DNA of 64,000 nucleotides from Charina bottae (GCA_023362775.1 JALMGJ010000002.1:69231414-69295413); one strand, 5' to 3'. Numbered from the stretch's first letter, positions 34,986 to 45,924 are shown. Program-made: numbers and translations. Notes: a model not told the origin generated them from the sequence alone.

Positions 34986-35280
34986 AAGTATGTTGAAGGA
35001 GAAACCCCCACCCTACCCCGAGATGTGAGGGACAGCAAGAAATCTGTGCTTTTCTGTAGTGATGGCACCTACCCTTAGAACAGCCTCCCATCAGAAATCC
35101 AGAATGTTACGTTGTACCTGATCTTCATTAAAATTGTTGAAATGGAACTGTTCAGAAGACCTGATCATTGGGGCACTGAATAATTTATTTTTATTTTTCA
35201 AACCATATATGTTATTTGTTTTTAATTGTATACCACCATGAGTCCCTGTAGAGTACGGCAGCATAAAAATCTAGTAAAGG
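34986..35280 (+). mobile_element. Possible very old L2-like LINE 3' end
   Basis: A degenerate UTR-like end (TTTAATTGTATACCACCATGAGTCCC, then GGCAGCATAAAAATCTAGTAAA, at about 35222-35278) has the order of an L2 terminus. Upstream, CCTTAGAACAGCCTCCCATC could be the remnant of the LWNSLP block. Too diverged to be certain. Confidence 0.35.
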
Positions 35281-36305
35281 AATCATTGAACAGCATGATC
35301 CTCCCATGCACAGCATTCTTTCGTCTCTGATGGGCTGATCCCTTGCCTTGCTTCTCAGAGGATGATGAGACTTCAGAAGGGCTTGGGGGGACTCTACAAG
35401 CAGAGGAGAAGGCAACCCACTGATGGAAAGCTATTAAGCCAGCAGCTGAGCCAAGGATCCATTCATCCAAAAAGCCTGTGTTTACTACTAATGGGTAATA
35501 GAGATGATAACCTTGTAATCTAAAACCATAATGAAATATGCATATTTGTAATATGCCACTATAAAATGCTAATCTTACAAACACAATGGGAAGGGCAAAG
35601 CAGGAGTTCGGCACAACTCCTAATGTATTCCTCTGGCTTCAGACATTTATCCAAATTGAGCTGTGTTTATGTAATATAAAGGCAAATGAATATGTAATTG
35701 GAATGTATATGTATAGCCATTTTCTTCTCAAATATACGAACTGTTTATCATAATAGGAAGCAATGCATATTTTGCAGGATAAAAGGTTACTTATTAAAAT
35801 TCCCTTCCTCCAGCCTTTTGTATATATAAAAGCTCTATTTACATAGAGATGATGTTTGTATTCTTTTATCAGAGACCTATTCCAAGTTCAAAAGATTTAA
35901 AAGATTACCAAAGTAAGACTAAAGAGATTTAAAACAAAACAACCCCCCCGCCTTCATAGCACAGTATAAAGGCATGCATTTCCTAGGCATTTAGCCAAAG
36001 GATATTAATTTCAATTTATCTGACATTTGCCCCAATTTCTCACTGTCCCCAACGTGGTATTTTCCTCAATAAGAGATTGCACTCCACTTTCTAGGACAGT
36101 TGGGGAACACTATTTGCTGTATGAGTTCTCTTTCAGAAAATGTCCTCTCCACATTTGCCTCCCTGGCGTATCCCTTCCCAATCTCATATTCTCTTTAGAG
36201 AATAGGGAAAGATTTGGCTGCCATTTTATTGTTAGGATGATCAGAAGTCAACTCAGCATTGTCTCACAAACATAGGGGAGGACTTTTCTACTGAAGCGAA
36301 TCTCT
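35281..36305. other. No gene; AT-rich sequence
   Basis: The interval 35640-35830 is unusually rich in ATTA and TATGCAT-type words and lacks any repeat signature. It could be a conserved non-coding element, but conservation cannot be judged from one sequence. Confidence 0.35.
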
Positions 36306-36692
36306 ACTGTGTTTGTGGGAGGTGCCTGGGTCACCTGCTTCCTGTTTCCTGCTCCTCCTTGGGTCTCTCGAGGCCATTCTCCATCTTCCTTTCTTCCTAA
36401 GCACATGTGCCACTCAGGAGGGCCACATGGCTATGTGGGTCTCATCCGAAACATCTCGCTTGCACGCAGACTGGAGATGATTATGCCTTTCTACCATGAA
36501 ACTGCTTGTAACCAAGATCTACTGAATAAAATGTAAGCTGTCTTTATTTTTCTTCAACTAACTAAGGTGTGAAGACTGTTTTATTTCTGAACGTTAATTA
36601 AGCTGCATGTGCATATCTTTTCTGGGCGCTTCTACTCTGCAAGACTGTTGTTAGCTGCTTGGAGTGTTTTTTCTAAGCTTCCAGACTCCAAC
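36306..36692 (+). mobile_element. Possible solo LTR, 3' part
   Basis: A TGCTTCCTGTTTCCTGCTCC-type pyrimidine-rich block is followed by GAATAAAATG (36525-36534), a T-rich GTCTTTATTTTTC segment and an end resembling CAGACTCCAACA near 36692. This order (polyadenylation signal, T-rich stretch, terminal CA) is LTR-like. I could not find the 5' boundary or a target duplication. Confidence 0.3.
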
Positions 36693-39225
36693 ACTTATGG
36701 CACAATCCCCATGGGTGACTGGTAGCATTTTCATACTAATTTAAATGCATATTTTAAATATACATTTATTCAAATATACATTCCTAAATGGTTTTTCTCA
36801 AAGTACTAATTTTAAAATGTTTAGCATAAATTTGCATGTTTGTTTTTTGTAGCTGAGAACTGCACTGGAACTTTGGGAAAATGCAGAAACAGGAGGGTAT
36901 GTATGTGCTGATTTGCATATTAGTTTGCAATTCTTGCTGGAGTTCACAATGCTCAGATTCTGCAAGCTTCATTCCCAGTAGCTCAGCCTTAAAACTCTTT
37001 TCACTACCCAAAGGTTTTCTCCATTTGGAGGCCACACAGAGATTCAGTACCTTGGTGTTCTTCCGGGTAGGGAATAGAAATGGACCTGAGATTTGTATGA
37101 CCTCTTCCTGCTAGATTTGAAACAGGAACTTGGCAACATTCCCTATCAAATAATGATGCCAAACAGAGCTGGAAATTATTAGCAAAGCAGTTATTCCTAT
37201 ACATCCCTTCATTATGTGTTAACAGCTAAGGCGTCTGTCTCACTTATGTAAGGAAACAGCCATTCCTCACTAGCACCTGTAATCACAGTCTAAATAGGCC
37301 TTGATGACATCTTTTTTCCTGCCACGTCCTGATGTCTTCAATGGGTAGGGCCAGGACTAAAACTAATGTTGATTTGACTTCGTTTATATTTGACTAACAT
37401 TACATACCACTGATATGATTAGTCTGCAGTCAAGTCAGTTATTAAATTCCTCCCTTCTGTCATATGAGAAAGAAATCTAGGAGGGGTCTCGAGGCCACCC
37501 CAAGAGTTTTGCAACATGCAGGCCTGGGCCTCAGTTTTGCACTCCTGCACTAAGCAAACTTCCAGTGACAGAAAGGAGGAAAAGTTATTCTTGTCCCTCT
37601 CTCAGCCCCCCCCCCCTATTAGGAGAGCAATGCAGCTCTTAAAGCAGTGGCTTTTTTTTGCAGACTCTCACAGAAGCTTGAACAAGTCAGGCTGCTTTAA
37701 TGAATAGCAAAGGGGTGCTGGCAGGTGTATCTCCTGGGGGTCCAAGTAGTCAAAATGGTAGCTATGACCATGCAATTGAACCCCTGGCCCTGTTTTCCAT
37801 GTGTCCTGCTTGCAATGCATGTGAAAAGGCATGGGGACTTTGATCCCCAACTTAATCCCCATGAACATGCTACTGGGTGCTGGGCTCACTTAAGATCCAA
37901 AGCACTTTTTCTGAATCATTTTCAAAGAGGTACATACTTAATACACAACCTCAGGCACGCAGACACCATTTTTGCTTCATGGTTTTCCTCCTTAGGACTA
38001 CAGAAGAAAGGCACTACCTGCAAGGCAGGACAGACAAATACCTTCCATCTTGCTCTTCTCCCCACACCAAAACAAAGTGAAGTTGTGCAGAGATGCTTCA
38101 GAGAAGCAGCCTGCTAAATAGCTTCTGGATCCTTTCCAGTGCACCTAATGCTCTTACTGGAAAATATTTTTGAGCTTAGATTTCAGCAGACTCAGGTGAA
38201 GCCAAATAAATGGAAATCTATAGATTTTGTTTCTCATCCCTTTACAGGAATGAAATAGCTTTACAAAACCTGGCCTTGAGAAAGCTGAATGACTCACCCA
38301 CCCTCAGCCTGAAGGTTCATGTCTTTTCATTGTCAGGAGCCAACAATTCTTCCCATTAACAGAATTGATCTCAAGAGACCTGTAGAAACTTTTCCACACA
38401 AAACTCAAATAAGACATTGCAGGAACCCACTTCTGAGCTGTCATATTGACCCATATTGCCAACTTCAATAGCAGCTACTGTGGTAAGAAGGTCAGAAACA
38501 AAGCCAACAGCCTAGGCTGGAAACCATCCAGCTACAGAAGGACTGCAGAGCGAGGGAGGAAGTTTTTCTTCTCCCTGCATGAACCGAGACCTGATCAAGA
38601 ATTGCACAATAGCCTCATAGTTAAGGCATTTCTTTCCATCTACACCATCACAGAGCTCTTATAAACCAAGGGGGGAGGAAAGAAAGAAAAATAGTTCAGA
38701 TGGTGATGCCTCCTTCCCCCATCTACAATGTCCTTGAGGTTTTCATTAAAATATTCCTGATATTTTCAAATCTGGCACAGATTAAAAACAATTAAAGCCA
38801 TGCAGAAATTACAAGTGAAAAATTGCAGGTCAACAAACAAGCAAACATGCAGGTGGAGATCTCTCCTTCTGGGTCATGAAAAAGAGTTGAATAGTAAGCA
38901 AGGAAAATAAATGAGATATATAAATAAACCAGTTGAGTCTGCAACTAACTTTTGTAATGTGAAGCAATTCTGTTTTATATTTCATCCAGCCAGCTTACTA
39001 TAGTATACTTTCTCCCAAGATACTCAACTCCATTTCTCCTTTCCCATTTCACCCCTTTCCTCCAAACAGTCATTAGCATGCTCTGTTCACTGAGCATGCT
39101 GACCACCATCCATCTTAGGTTATAGAAAATCTTTCCAGACATACATTTGTTCTTCATCACAGTTGGTGACTCTTCTACCTTCTCCATAGGTGTGCGGATT
39201 TTGCTATTCATCTCAAGCTTAGATT
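36693..39225. other. No gene or named repeat
   Basis: 2.5 kb of unassigned sequence. The plus-strand frame at 37725-38117 (130 codons) shows no domain and is not called. Confidence 0.5.
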
Positions 39226-39735
39226 ATTTATTTATTTAAGGCTGATAGGCTGCCTCACATCAAAGACTCCAGGTGGTGTACAAAATAAGATCAGAATAGA
39301 ACACAGACAATAACACAATAGGATCCAAATTAAAACCACAAAACAATAACAAGAGCAATGTCTCCAGTGGCACAGAACTTACTTCAGTCGCTTAACTTCC
39401 AAGAAGGCCTTCTAGAATAGCTGTTCTTGCCTCTGAAGATCAGTTATTTCAAAGGAAAGGGAGCAGCTATCAAGGATGCCCACTTTCTGTTGTACCTCCT
39501 GATAGGAAGGGGCTTTCAGCAGGTGCTCTCTATTCATCAACGTTGGGCAGACAGAATTTATTTGGGATCGGCTGCCTCTAAGTTGTCTAGGCCGCAGGCC
39601 ATATAGAGCTTTCCAGGTGATAACTAATACCTTGAACTGCACTCGGCAGCCAGTGCGGTTCCTTTAACAGCAGTGTTATATAACAAGCCTGTGATTGTCC
39701 AGTAAGCAGGCACGCAGCTGCATTCTGTACCAGCC
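39226..39735 (-). mobile_element. L2-like LINE 3' end, diverged
   Basis: Read on the minus strand: a QFKVLVITWKALYGLRP block (about 39642-39590) matching the VQFKVL..KALHGMGP region of the 11.6-kb copy, then SCSLSFEITDLQ and a UTR with AGACTCCAGGTGGTG and a TTTATTTATTT tail at 39227-39237. The hairpin is degraded. No RT palm remains. Confidence 0.8.
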
Positions 39736-40151
39736 GATTTGTATATTATTGTTTTGACTGTTATTTCATGAATTTTCACCTTTTAGAGTTGTGCTGGCTG
39801 TAAAAGGTGCAAACCATATTAAGCTGTTTTTGGAACAACACACAAAGTACTGACAATGATATTTGTAGTCACCTGTGTGTGAGACAGAGTGTGTATATAA
39901 ACATTTCCTTTAAGGCAATTGTGTGAAACCTTTTTTTCTATCACATTCCTTTCTGATTCAACTGCTGCAAATTACAAAGTTCAGAGTCCAAGTGAATGGA
40001 GCCAGAAACAAAAGAGACCAGGATAATCCTTTTTTTCTCTCTCCTTTTCTCCTCTTTCCTTTCTCCTGAGAAGAGATGGATCCATCTGGCAAAAGTCTAA
40101 ATGAAACGGTCATTTGAAGATGGCTCAAGTTGCCCACCTTTGATTTAGAAG
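39736..40151. other. No gene or named repeat
   Basis: Short unassigned interval with a pyrimidine-rich run at about 40030-40060. Confidence 0.45.
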
Positions 40152-40165
40152 CTTCTGTGTTAATG

Positions 40166-40671
40166 TCTATGAAGGTCCTCAGTCATCCAGGTGGAATTGT
40201 CTGTAGCTTGAATCATGTCAACTGGATTTCTATTTTCTCTGTGGAAACGTTTCGCTCCTTATCCAAGGAGCTTCTTCAGTCTGAGCAAAGAGAAGATAGG
40301 TGGTTTGAGAGAGGGGTCAAGGAATCCATTTATGCCAACTTGGAAAATCCTTCCTTGAATAGAGGTGGGGGCCTCAGGCACAATCTTTCTCCCATCTTTC
40401 TCCCGGCTCTGTCTTCTGTGCCTAGGAAGATTAAGACCATTTCACAAGCTCAACAGCAGCATGGTGATCTTAACGATCCTCCTTTAGATAATAAAAGGAC
40501 TTAAAATAACATCTCAATATAACCATGCCCCCAGGTGTAAGGTCACACAGCTACCTAGAAACATATTTAGGATTCCCTTACCAACTTTGCTCAGACTGAA
40601 GAAGCTCCTTGGATAAGGAGCGAAACGTTTCCACAGAGAAAATAGAAATCCAGTTGACATGATTCAAGCTA
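40166..40671 (+). mobile_element. Penelope-like element copy with inverted ends
   Basis: 506 bp. The plus-strand frame at about 40291-40504 carries the C-terminal end of a Penelope-like RT-endonuclease (WFERGVKESIYANLENPSLN), nearly identical to the minus-strand copy at 59.9 kb. It is flanked by a perfect 86-bp inverted repeat: 40205-40290 is the reverse complement of 40585-40670. The left arm joins the coding part directly at 40290/40291. A 14-bp direct repeat, CTTCTGTGTTAATG, at 40152-40165 and 40672-40685 is the target duplication. Inverted partial copies of the terminus are a known Penelope arrangement. RT and most of the GIY-YIG domain are missing, so the copy is dead. Confidence 0.9.
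40596..40631 (+). ncRNA. Hammerhead-ribozyme-like motif, copy A
   Basis: CTGAAGA is followed by an A, then a 7-bp stem GCTCCTT / AAGGAGC closed by GGAT, then GAAAC and GTTTC. This has the order of the hammerhead core (CUGANGA, stem II, GAAA) with a very short stem III. The reverse complement of the same block lies at 40244-40279 in the left arm. Hammerhead motifs are known from Penelope-like elements in other animals. The extra A before stem II is a deviation, and stem I is weak in this copy. Confidence 0.4.
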
Positions 40672-40739
40672 CTTCTGTGTTAATGTGACGGATGCTGGGT
40701 CAACTAGCAAGTCCATTCACTAGCATAGAACTCCTAGAG

Positions 40740-41088
40740 CAGAGCTTTCCAAAGTGCCGCCGCTGGCGACACACCAGCAGCGGCGGCGACGCGGGGGGGT
40801 GCACGCACAGTGGCGGCGTGGGGTGGCGTGCGGCCGCGCGCGCGTGCACGGTGGCGGCGCGGGGTGGCGTGCAGTGGCACGCGTGCACGGGGGCGGCATG
40901 GGGGGGCGGCGGCGCGCGCGTGCACGGGGGCGGCGGCAGCCTCCGCTAAAACGTGGAAACACTGATACTGCACCGCTGCCGCCGCCGCCGTGCACACGCG
41001 CGCCGCCACTTCCGGGTGGTGTGGCGACACACCACGCTGTGTGTGGCGACACACTTTTGTGTTGCGACACATAGTTTGGAAAGCTCTG
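40740..41088 (+). mobile_element. hAT MITE, copy 3, GC-rich variant
   Basis: 349 bp with ends CAGAGCTTTCCAAA / TTTGGAAAGCTCTG and perfect 8-bp flanks TCCTAGAG (40732-40739, 41089-41096). The last 60 bp (GCGACACACTTTTG, TTGCGACACATAG) match the family. The inside at about 40775-41010 is different: strongly CG-rich, made of GGCGGCG, GCGCGCG and GTGCACG motifs and their complements. Protein-like frames on both strands across it are compositional artefacts. Confidence 0.92.
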
Positions 41089-41298
41089 TCCTAGAGTATC
41101 CTAAAATGTGATGGGATAAAAAAAGAAGAGACAAAAGAATAGGAATATTTTGACAGACATGTCAAGTTGCTTGTATTTAATAGATAGGGAGGGCATTAAA
41201 ATACTCTATAGAAAGGAGGACAGTGATGATGAACAATTTTTTTTACAACTATGCATCTCCAACTTTACTCTTTATTAGTGTGTGTGTATGTATGTGTG

Positions 41299-41533
41299 AG
41301 AGCCAGATTGATGTAGTGGTTAAGGCATCAGGCTAGAAACTGGGAGACCATGAGTTCTAATCCCCCCTTAGGCACAAACCTAGCTGGGTGACCTTGGGAC
41401 AGTCATTCTCTCTCAGCCCCAGGAAGGAGGCAATGGCAAACCACTTCTGAAAAACCTTGCCAAGAAAACTGCAGGGACTTGTCCAGGCAGTCGCCGAGTA
41501 TCAGACACGATTGAATGGATTGGAAAAAAAAGT
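41299..41533 (+). mobile_element. tRNA-headed SINE with MIR-like core and Bov-B-like tail
   Basis: The head AGAGCCAGATTGATGTAGTGG, then GTGGTTAAGGCATC (A box) and GAGTTCTAATCCC (B-box position, changed), is followed by the core GCTGGGTGACCTTGGGAC. A tail AATGGCAAACCACTTCTG, TTGCCAAGAAAACTGC and TCAGACACGATTGAATGG ends in a short A run. The tail is related to the GAGTCGGACACGACTGAAC terminus of Bov-B. Confidence 0.72.
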
Positions 41534-41919
41534 ATGTGTAGTCTCACCAAAACCTATACTACTTTTACACAACAATCCACCTTCTATAAAATTGGAGATG
41601 TTTCACATCCTGGTAGACTTTAAATTTCACCAGTTCAGTTCCTAATGGGGCCAGCAAGTCAAGTCCACTGAATACATTCTCAGTGTTCAAGCCAGGTTGT
41701 CCCAGTCAAATATACCTCTGTGCAGTATATTATTATTAGACTATAACTCCTCAAGAACTTCTAAAGTGGCTGCTTTTGGTACAACAGCCCATAAAATCTG
41801 TACAATGACAATCTATTCTCTTATTGCTGTTAAATATTAGCATCCTGTCTTGTATGTCTTGTTTCTTCCTATAGTTTGGTAAGAGATACAGTACATCATC
41901 ATGGAGAAAAAATCTATCT
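41534..41919. other. No gene or named repeat
   Basis: Unassigned interval between two SINE-type pieces. Confidence 0.45.
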
Positions 41920-41986
41920 ATGTGGTCACTAGGAGTCAAAAATGACTTGATGGCACATAATCAATCAATCAATCAATCAATCAATC
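41920..41986 (+). repeat. SINE or Bov-B-type tail with (ATCA)n
   Basis: GTCACTAGGAGTCAAAAATGAC and TTGATGGCACATA followed by perfect ATCA repeats at about 41960-41985. This is the 3' tail of a tRNA-type SINE of the kind at 41.3 kb, without its head, so it is 5'-truncated. Confidence 0.6.
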
Positions 41987-42159
41987 GTTTGGTAAGTTCT
42001 GACCCTATACATAGATATTTGACTACTGTGCAATCTAACACTATCATAGTGTTCTTCCTGATAGTTCACTGGGGGTTAGAATGCCCATTTCTTTCCCATT
42101 CAAGCCATTCTGTCTTACCACCATGCAGAACCTTTGAAGGACAGCCAAGTCATAATATT

Positions 42160-42345
42160 TCATACTTATTTATTTAATTTTTATCCCACCTTTACTATTT
42201 TTATAAATAACTCAAGGCGGCGAACATACCAAATACTCCTTACTCCTCCTCTTTTCCCCACAACAAACAACCTGTGAGGTGAGTTGGGCTGAGAGAGAGT
42301 GACTAGCCCAAGGTCACCCAGCCGGCTTTCATGCCTAAGGCGTAT
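42160..42345 (-). mobile_element. MIR/CORE-like SINE, truncated
   Basis: Minus-strand copy of the repeat at 23.87 kb. The shared AATAACTCAAGGCGG, CACAACAAACAACCTGTGAGG and GAGAGAGTGACTAGCCCAAGG blocks are present and CCCAGCCGGCTTTCATGCC is at its right end. The tRNA head is missing and the copy ends at a minisatellite. Confidence 0.72.
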
Positions 42346-42405
42346 TATGTGTTATGTTTTTTGTTATTTTGTGTTATGTGTTATGTGTTATGTTTTTTGT
42401 TAATA
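42346..42405 (+). repeat. (TGTTATG)n-type minisatellite
   Basis: Units of TGTTATG and TTTTTTGT alternate (GTGTTATGTTTTTTGT occurs twice, about 38 bp apart). It begins exactly where the MIR-like SINE loses its tRNA head, so it has probably replaced that end. Confidence 0.7.
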
Positions 42406-43736
42406 ATGGTCTTAGTTATTTCTTGTATAAATATACCTTATAGCTGAGATAGCTTCTGACTTTCTGATTACTTCTAATCATTTAGGTTTTATTTAAAAAT
42501 TACTTACATAACATTTTATTTTATACTTTACATTGAATTCTGCTATACCATCACTTTAATAGTCTCAGCATTGCTACTTACTATAATTCCTATATATAGA
42601 CTGAGTATTATGTTTTATAATTTTATATTAGCAATCTTAACTCTTAGCCTTTATGGTTTACAGTTTAGATTGTTATTTTCTTTCTATTCACATCTTTATA
42701 GTTTGCTCTTATTTTTTTAGTCCTGTTTTCTATCTATTCTATAGTTTCTTCTTTTTTGTATTTTAATTATATTCTGAAAATAAAAGCTTTAACTGACAAG
42801 ATTGTTATTTCCAAAATGGTTGTAACTAGAACCATCTGCAGGATCAAAGGGGGGTGAAATGATGAAAGAAGGTCTGCAATGTCACAACACAAGCTCTGCA
42901 TCTTTTGTACATGTGTTGTGGTGTCACACACATATGTACGGAAGGGGCAAAGTTTGCATCACAATAATGCAATGCCATTTATGTCATTTTGATGAATACA
43001 TTGCATCTAGTTCTGTTTGTAACTCTCATATCCTTATGTTACCTTGGGCTGGTGTATGATCAAAATAAGTATTTGAATTTGAAAAACTCAATAAAAAGGA
43101 TGTGCTTGTACTGTACTTTAATTGTTCAGTTTATGCTTCTCAGACAAAGGTGTCTGAAGAGCTCCCTTTTCCTCATGTCCACATCACAGGATGCAGAATG
43201 TGTGATGGTCATCCTTTCTATTCTTTCTTACCAGTCTTCTTTTGACCTTGTTAAATTAAATGAAGCCTTCCATTTCATCATTTTGGACAAGCTAGCTAAG
43301 CAGTCCATTTCTAACAAAATGCTACAATGCTTTCTTCATTTAGAGTCAATCTCAGTAAGAAGCACATTTTTTTCCTAACATGCACAACATTTTCTGTTTC
43401 TTTTCTTTCCTTCCTCCACCCATATACATTAGATGTTTGCTTTTTTACTAGCAGGTATTAAATACATTGGCTATCCTGGTAGTAAATGTTTACAATTTGC
43501 ACTGGCACACTCTAAGAGAAGAAGAAAGGCTTGAAAAAGTGCCTCAGGGCTCAGCCATTTGCCTTGCCCATTTCTTTCCCATTCAGGCCATTCTGTCTTA
43601 CCACCATTCAGAACCTTTGAAGGACAGCCAAGTCAATCTAGTGCTCATGCATATTCTTGATTCCCTCAAGTGCCTTCCCTTGAGAGGTTGGAAGAGAAGA
43701 CAGAAGAGCCGATAACAATTCGGAACATTATATTTG
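42406..43736. other. No gene; AT-rich
   Basis: T-rich stretch (42450-42790) ending in GAAAATAAAAGC, which could be an L1-type 3' UTR on the plus strand by composition only. An internal near-duplicate is visible: CATTTCTTTCCCATTCA, GCCATTCTGTCTTACCACCAT and AGAACCTTTGAAGGACAGCC occur at both 42087-42150 and 43568-43630. The 129-codon frame at 42989-43378 has no domain. Confidence 0.45.
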
Positions 43737-43835
43737 GATTGCAAAATTCCAGGAAATAACTAGATGGCAGCAAAAATATATATAGAAAACTAACTCTTTG
43801 CTACCATCTACTGGGTATATGGATTATTGCAGCCC
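43737..43835. repeat. Foldback repeat related to 10994-11076
   Basis: Contains GGATTGCAAAATTCCAG at the left, GATGGCAGCAAAAATA and TTTGCTACCATCTACTGG in the middle and GGATTATTGCAGCCCAG at the right. The arms are imperfectly inverted. It is more diverged and slightly longer than the 11-kb unit. Confidence 0.45.
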
Positions 43836-43984
43836 AGATATGATAGACTTAATAAGAAAAAAGACACAAAAGGGAAGCTTACTCAAGAGTGGAGGTGGAC
43901 ATCTGGGTAATGGAGAATACATCCTTGAGGGAGGTGCCTCCCACCATGAAAGAAGTGGTGCATTTCCTCTCTAGAAGCCTTTGC

Positions 43985-45130
43985 TCTATCCAGCTCTTTT
44001 AGTCATCTATCATCCTTTCAGGTTTTTTAATAAAGTTGTATCTGGATAAAATGGATTATTTGGACCCTTATCAGTCAGGATGCAGACTTAGGTAACTGCA
44101 GAGGTCACTCTTATTGATTAAATTTGGCAGGATTGTGAAAAGAATCCTGCTGGAACTCGTGGCAGCTTTCAATGCCATCAACCATGTTATACTTCTGAAT
44201 CAGCTGCAAGGATTGGTATAGACTGTGTCACATTAGCTGTCCTTCAGTTGTGGGTGGAGGAGGTCTTAATATGTGGCTGATACCCAGCAATACATCTCTA
44301 CCACAGGCTGGATGGGAGATGCAGTGGAGATCCTTGCCTAGTGCGTGAAAGCTATTAGGGTCTGGATGGGTAAAAACAGGTTCAGACTGAACCCTAACAA
44401 GGTGAAATGGCTGTGCATTTGAAGGCCAACTGACTATGGAGATAGTCCATTTTTAACTCTGGACAGGGTCACCTTCCCCTCACTGAACTATATCTTGACT
44501 TGGGGGTTCTCCTGGACTCACTGCATCTTGTGTGATTTTCTGTATCAGCAGGTGTTATGCACACATTACTCATGTTCTTGGTGCCTCATTCTGAACTATT
44601 ATAACTTACTCTCCATAGCTCCATAGCTGCTTTGAAGTCAATTTGGAAGCTTCAGCTTACACAGCATGTGATAGTCTGAGTAGTTTTGGGCACACTTAGG
44701 TTCACTAATGTTACAGTGCTACCATAGATATTGCACTGGCTGTCAGTTAACTTCCAGGTGCAAATCAAGGATTGTCACCTTTAAAGCCCTGCATAGCTCA
44801 GAGCCTGGATATCTCTGAGACTACCTTCTTTGGATTGAGTATGTCCACCTGGTGAAATCTGAGAGAGAAGTCCTACAAAGAGTCCCTCCTACAGTGTCCC
44901 TGTATTTGAGCCTTGTCATCAATGACCCCCTTGTATGGAACAGCTTGCCCCTGATAGACAGACCACTCTCTCTCTATTGGGCTACTGAAAAGCCACGAAG
45001 ATATGGGCCTTTGGGAGTGTGTTTGGGGATGCTGAGGATTTGTCTACCCTTGTTTGGAGGCATACCTAGTAGATATTTGTTGTGATGAATATGTTGATGG
45101 TTACATTTTTAACCCTATGTGACTGGTGGA
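43985..45130 (+). mobile_element. Old, long L2-like LINE fragment including RT
   Basis: The plus strand preserves the order of the L2/CR1-group RT: LDPYQSG near 44060, a LLELVAAFNAINHV block near 44152-44190 (catalytic Asp of motif A changed to Asn), a damaged DTQQYIST block after motif C near 44278, then a GDAVEIL...WMGKNRFRLNPNK block (about 44311-44405). A C-terminus with PLVWNSLPL near 44930-44955 follows. Stops and frameshifts break it many times and a gap of the central RT is likely. It is the longest L2-like relic in the window and clearly the oldest. Confidence 0.75.
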
Positions 45131-45202
45131 TGTAAGCTCAAAGCCTTCAAGAAGTGAACAGCATAGAACTGTTGTAAATTAATATATAAAACCTTTGTAC
45201 AC

Positions 45203-45275
45203 TTATTTAAGGTAAGTCCCATTATTTCATTGGAACATTTTCAGGTTAGTGGGCTTAGAACTGTAGCCTTTGGCA
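45203..45275. repeat. Fragment of a common amniote interspersed repeat
   Basis: GGTAAGTCCCATTATTTCATTGG and the following TTAGTGGGCTTAGAACTG resemble the AAGTCCCATTGATTTCAATGG-type repeat that is frequent in reptile genomes. Related to the fragment at 8.67 kb. Assigned by pattern only. Confidence 0.4.
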
Positions 45276-45924
45276 TATATTCTTAGCTTCAGACTGGAAA
45301 CTGTGTTGTTCACCAGCGCATCACTACATCTCAGGCTCTGAGTTTAGGTATTGCTGAGAACTGCCTCTCACAGAGCAACCTTGGCTCAGCGCTGAATGTC
45401 CTTTTGACATTATGATACAACAACAGTGAAGCTGAAAATGGGATTTCTACTTTTGGCAACATGGATTGAATTAATCCTGGCATCAGCATGTCTTGTTTTC
45501 AGTTACACCTGATTCATGGCAGTTCTTGCCCTTCAAGGCAATCTGCTCCAGTTCAAACTACCCAGTGCAGGCAATCTGATCAGAGTAGATGCCTGGATTC
45601 TGGGTAAGATTCAGAGAAACAGAGCTTCTTCCTGTAGTCTAGTATGGTAAAAACAAGGATATCTGTACTTTTTCTTTTCCAGCAAACTGGAATACATTTT
45701 GCAGATAAAGTAGAGATCTATGAGAGTTAAAGCATGCCAAATTTCATGGAAATTTTAGAGTGGTTTTCAATTACACAGATTTAATATTAAGTGCCTTAAA
45801 ATCTGGTGAAAAACGATTAAATATGTAGCAATAGCAATCTCTCTAGTTCAATTTCAGGTAAATTAGCAAAAGAAAGGGGTGATTTAAAAATGGTAAGGGT
45901 GAATTGAATTGAATAGAGCTCACT
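45276..45924. other. No gene or named repeat
   Basis: About 0.65 kb of unassigned sequence. Confidence 0.5.

Noticed and set aside
36306..36692. Full LTR call
   Set aside because: Only the 3' features (AATAAA, T-rich, terminal CA) are seen. No 5' TG boundary with a matching target duplication was found, so it is kept as low confidence only.
40720..41074. Overlapping Ala/Arg/His-rich frames on both strands
   Set aside because: They lie in the CG-rich interior of a hAT MITE, where stop codons are rare by composition.
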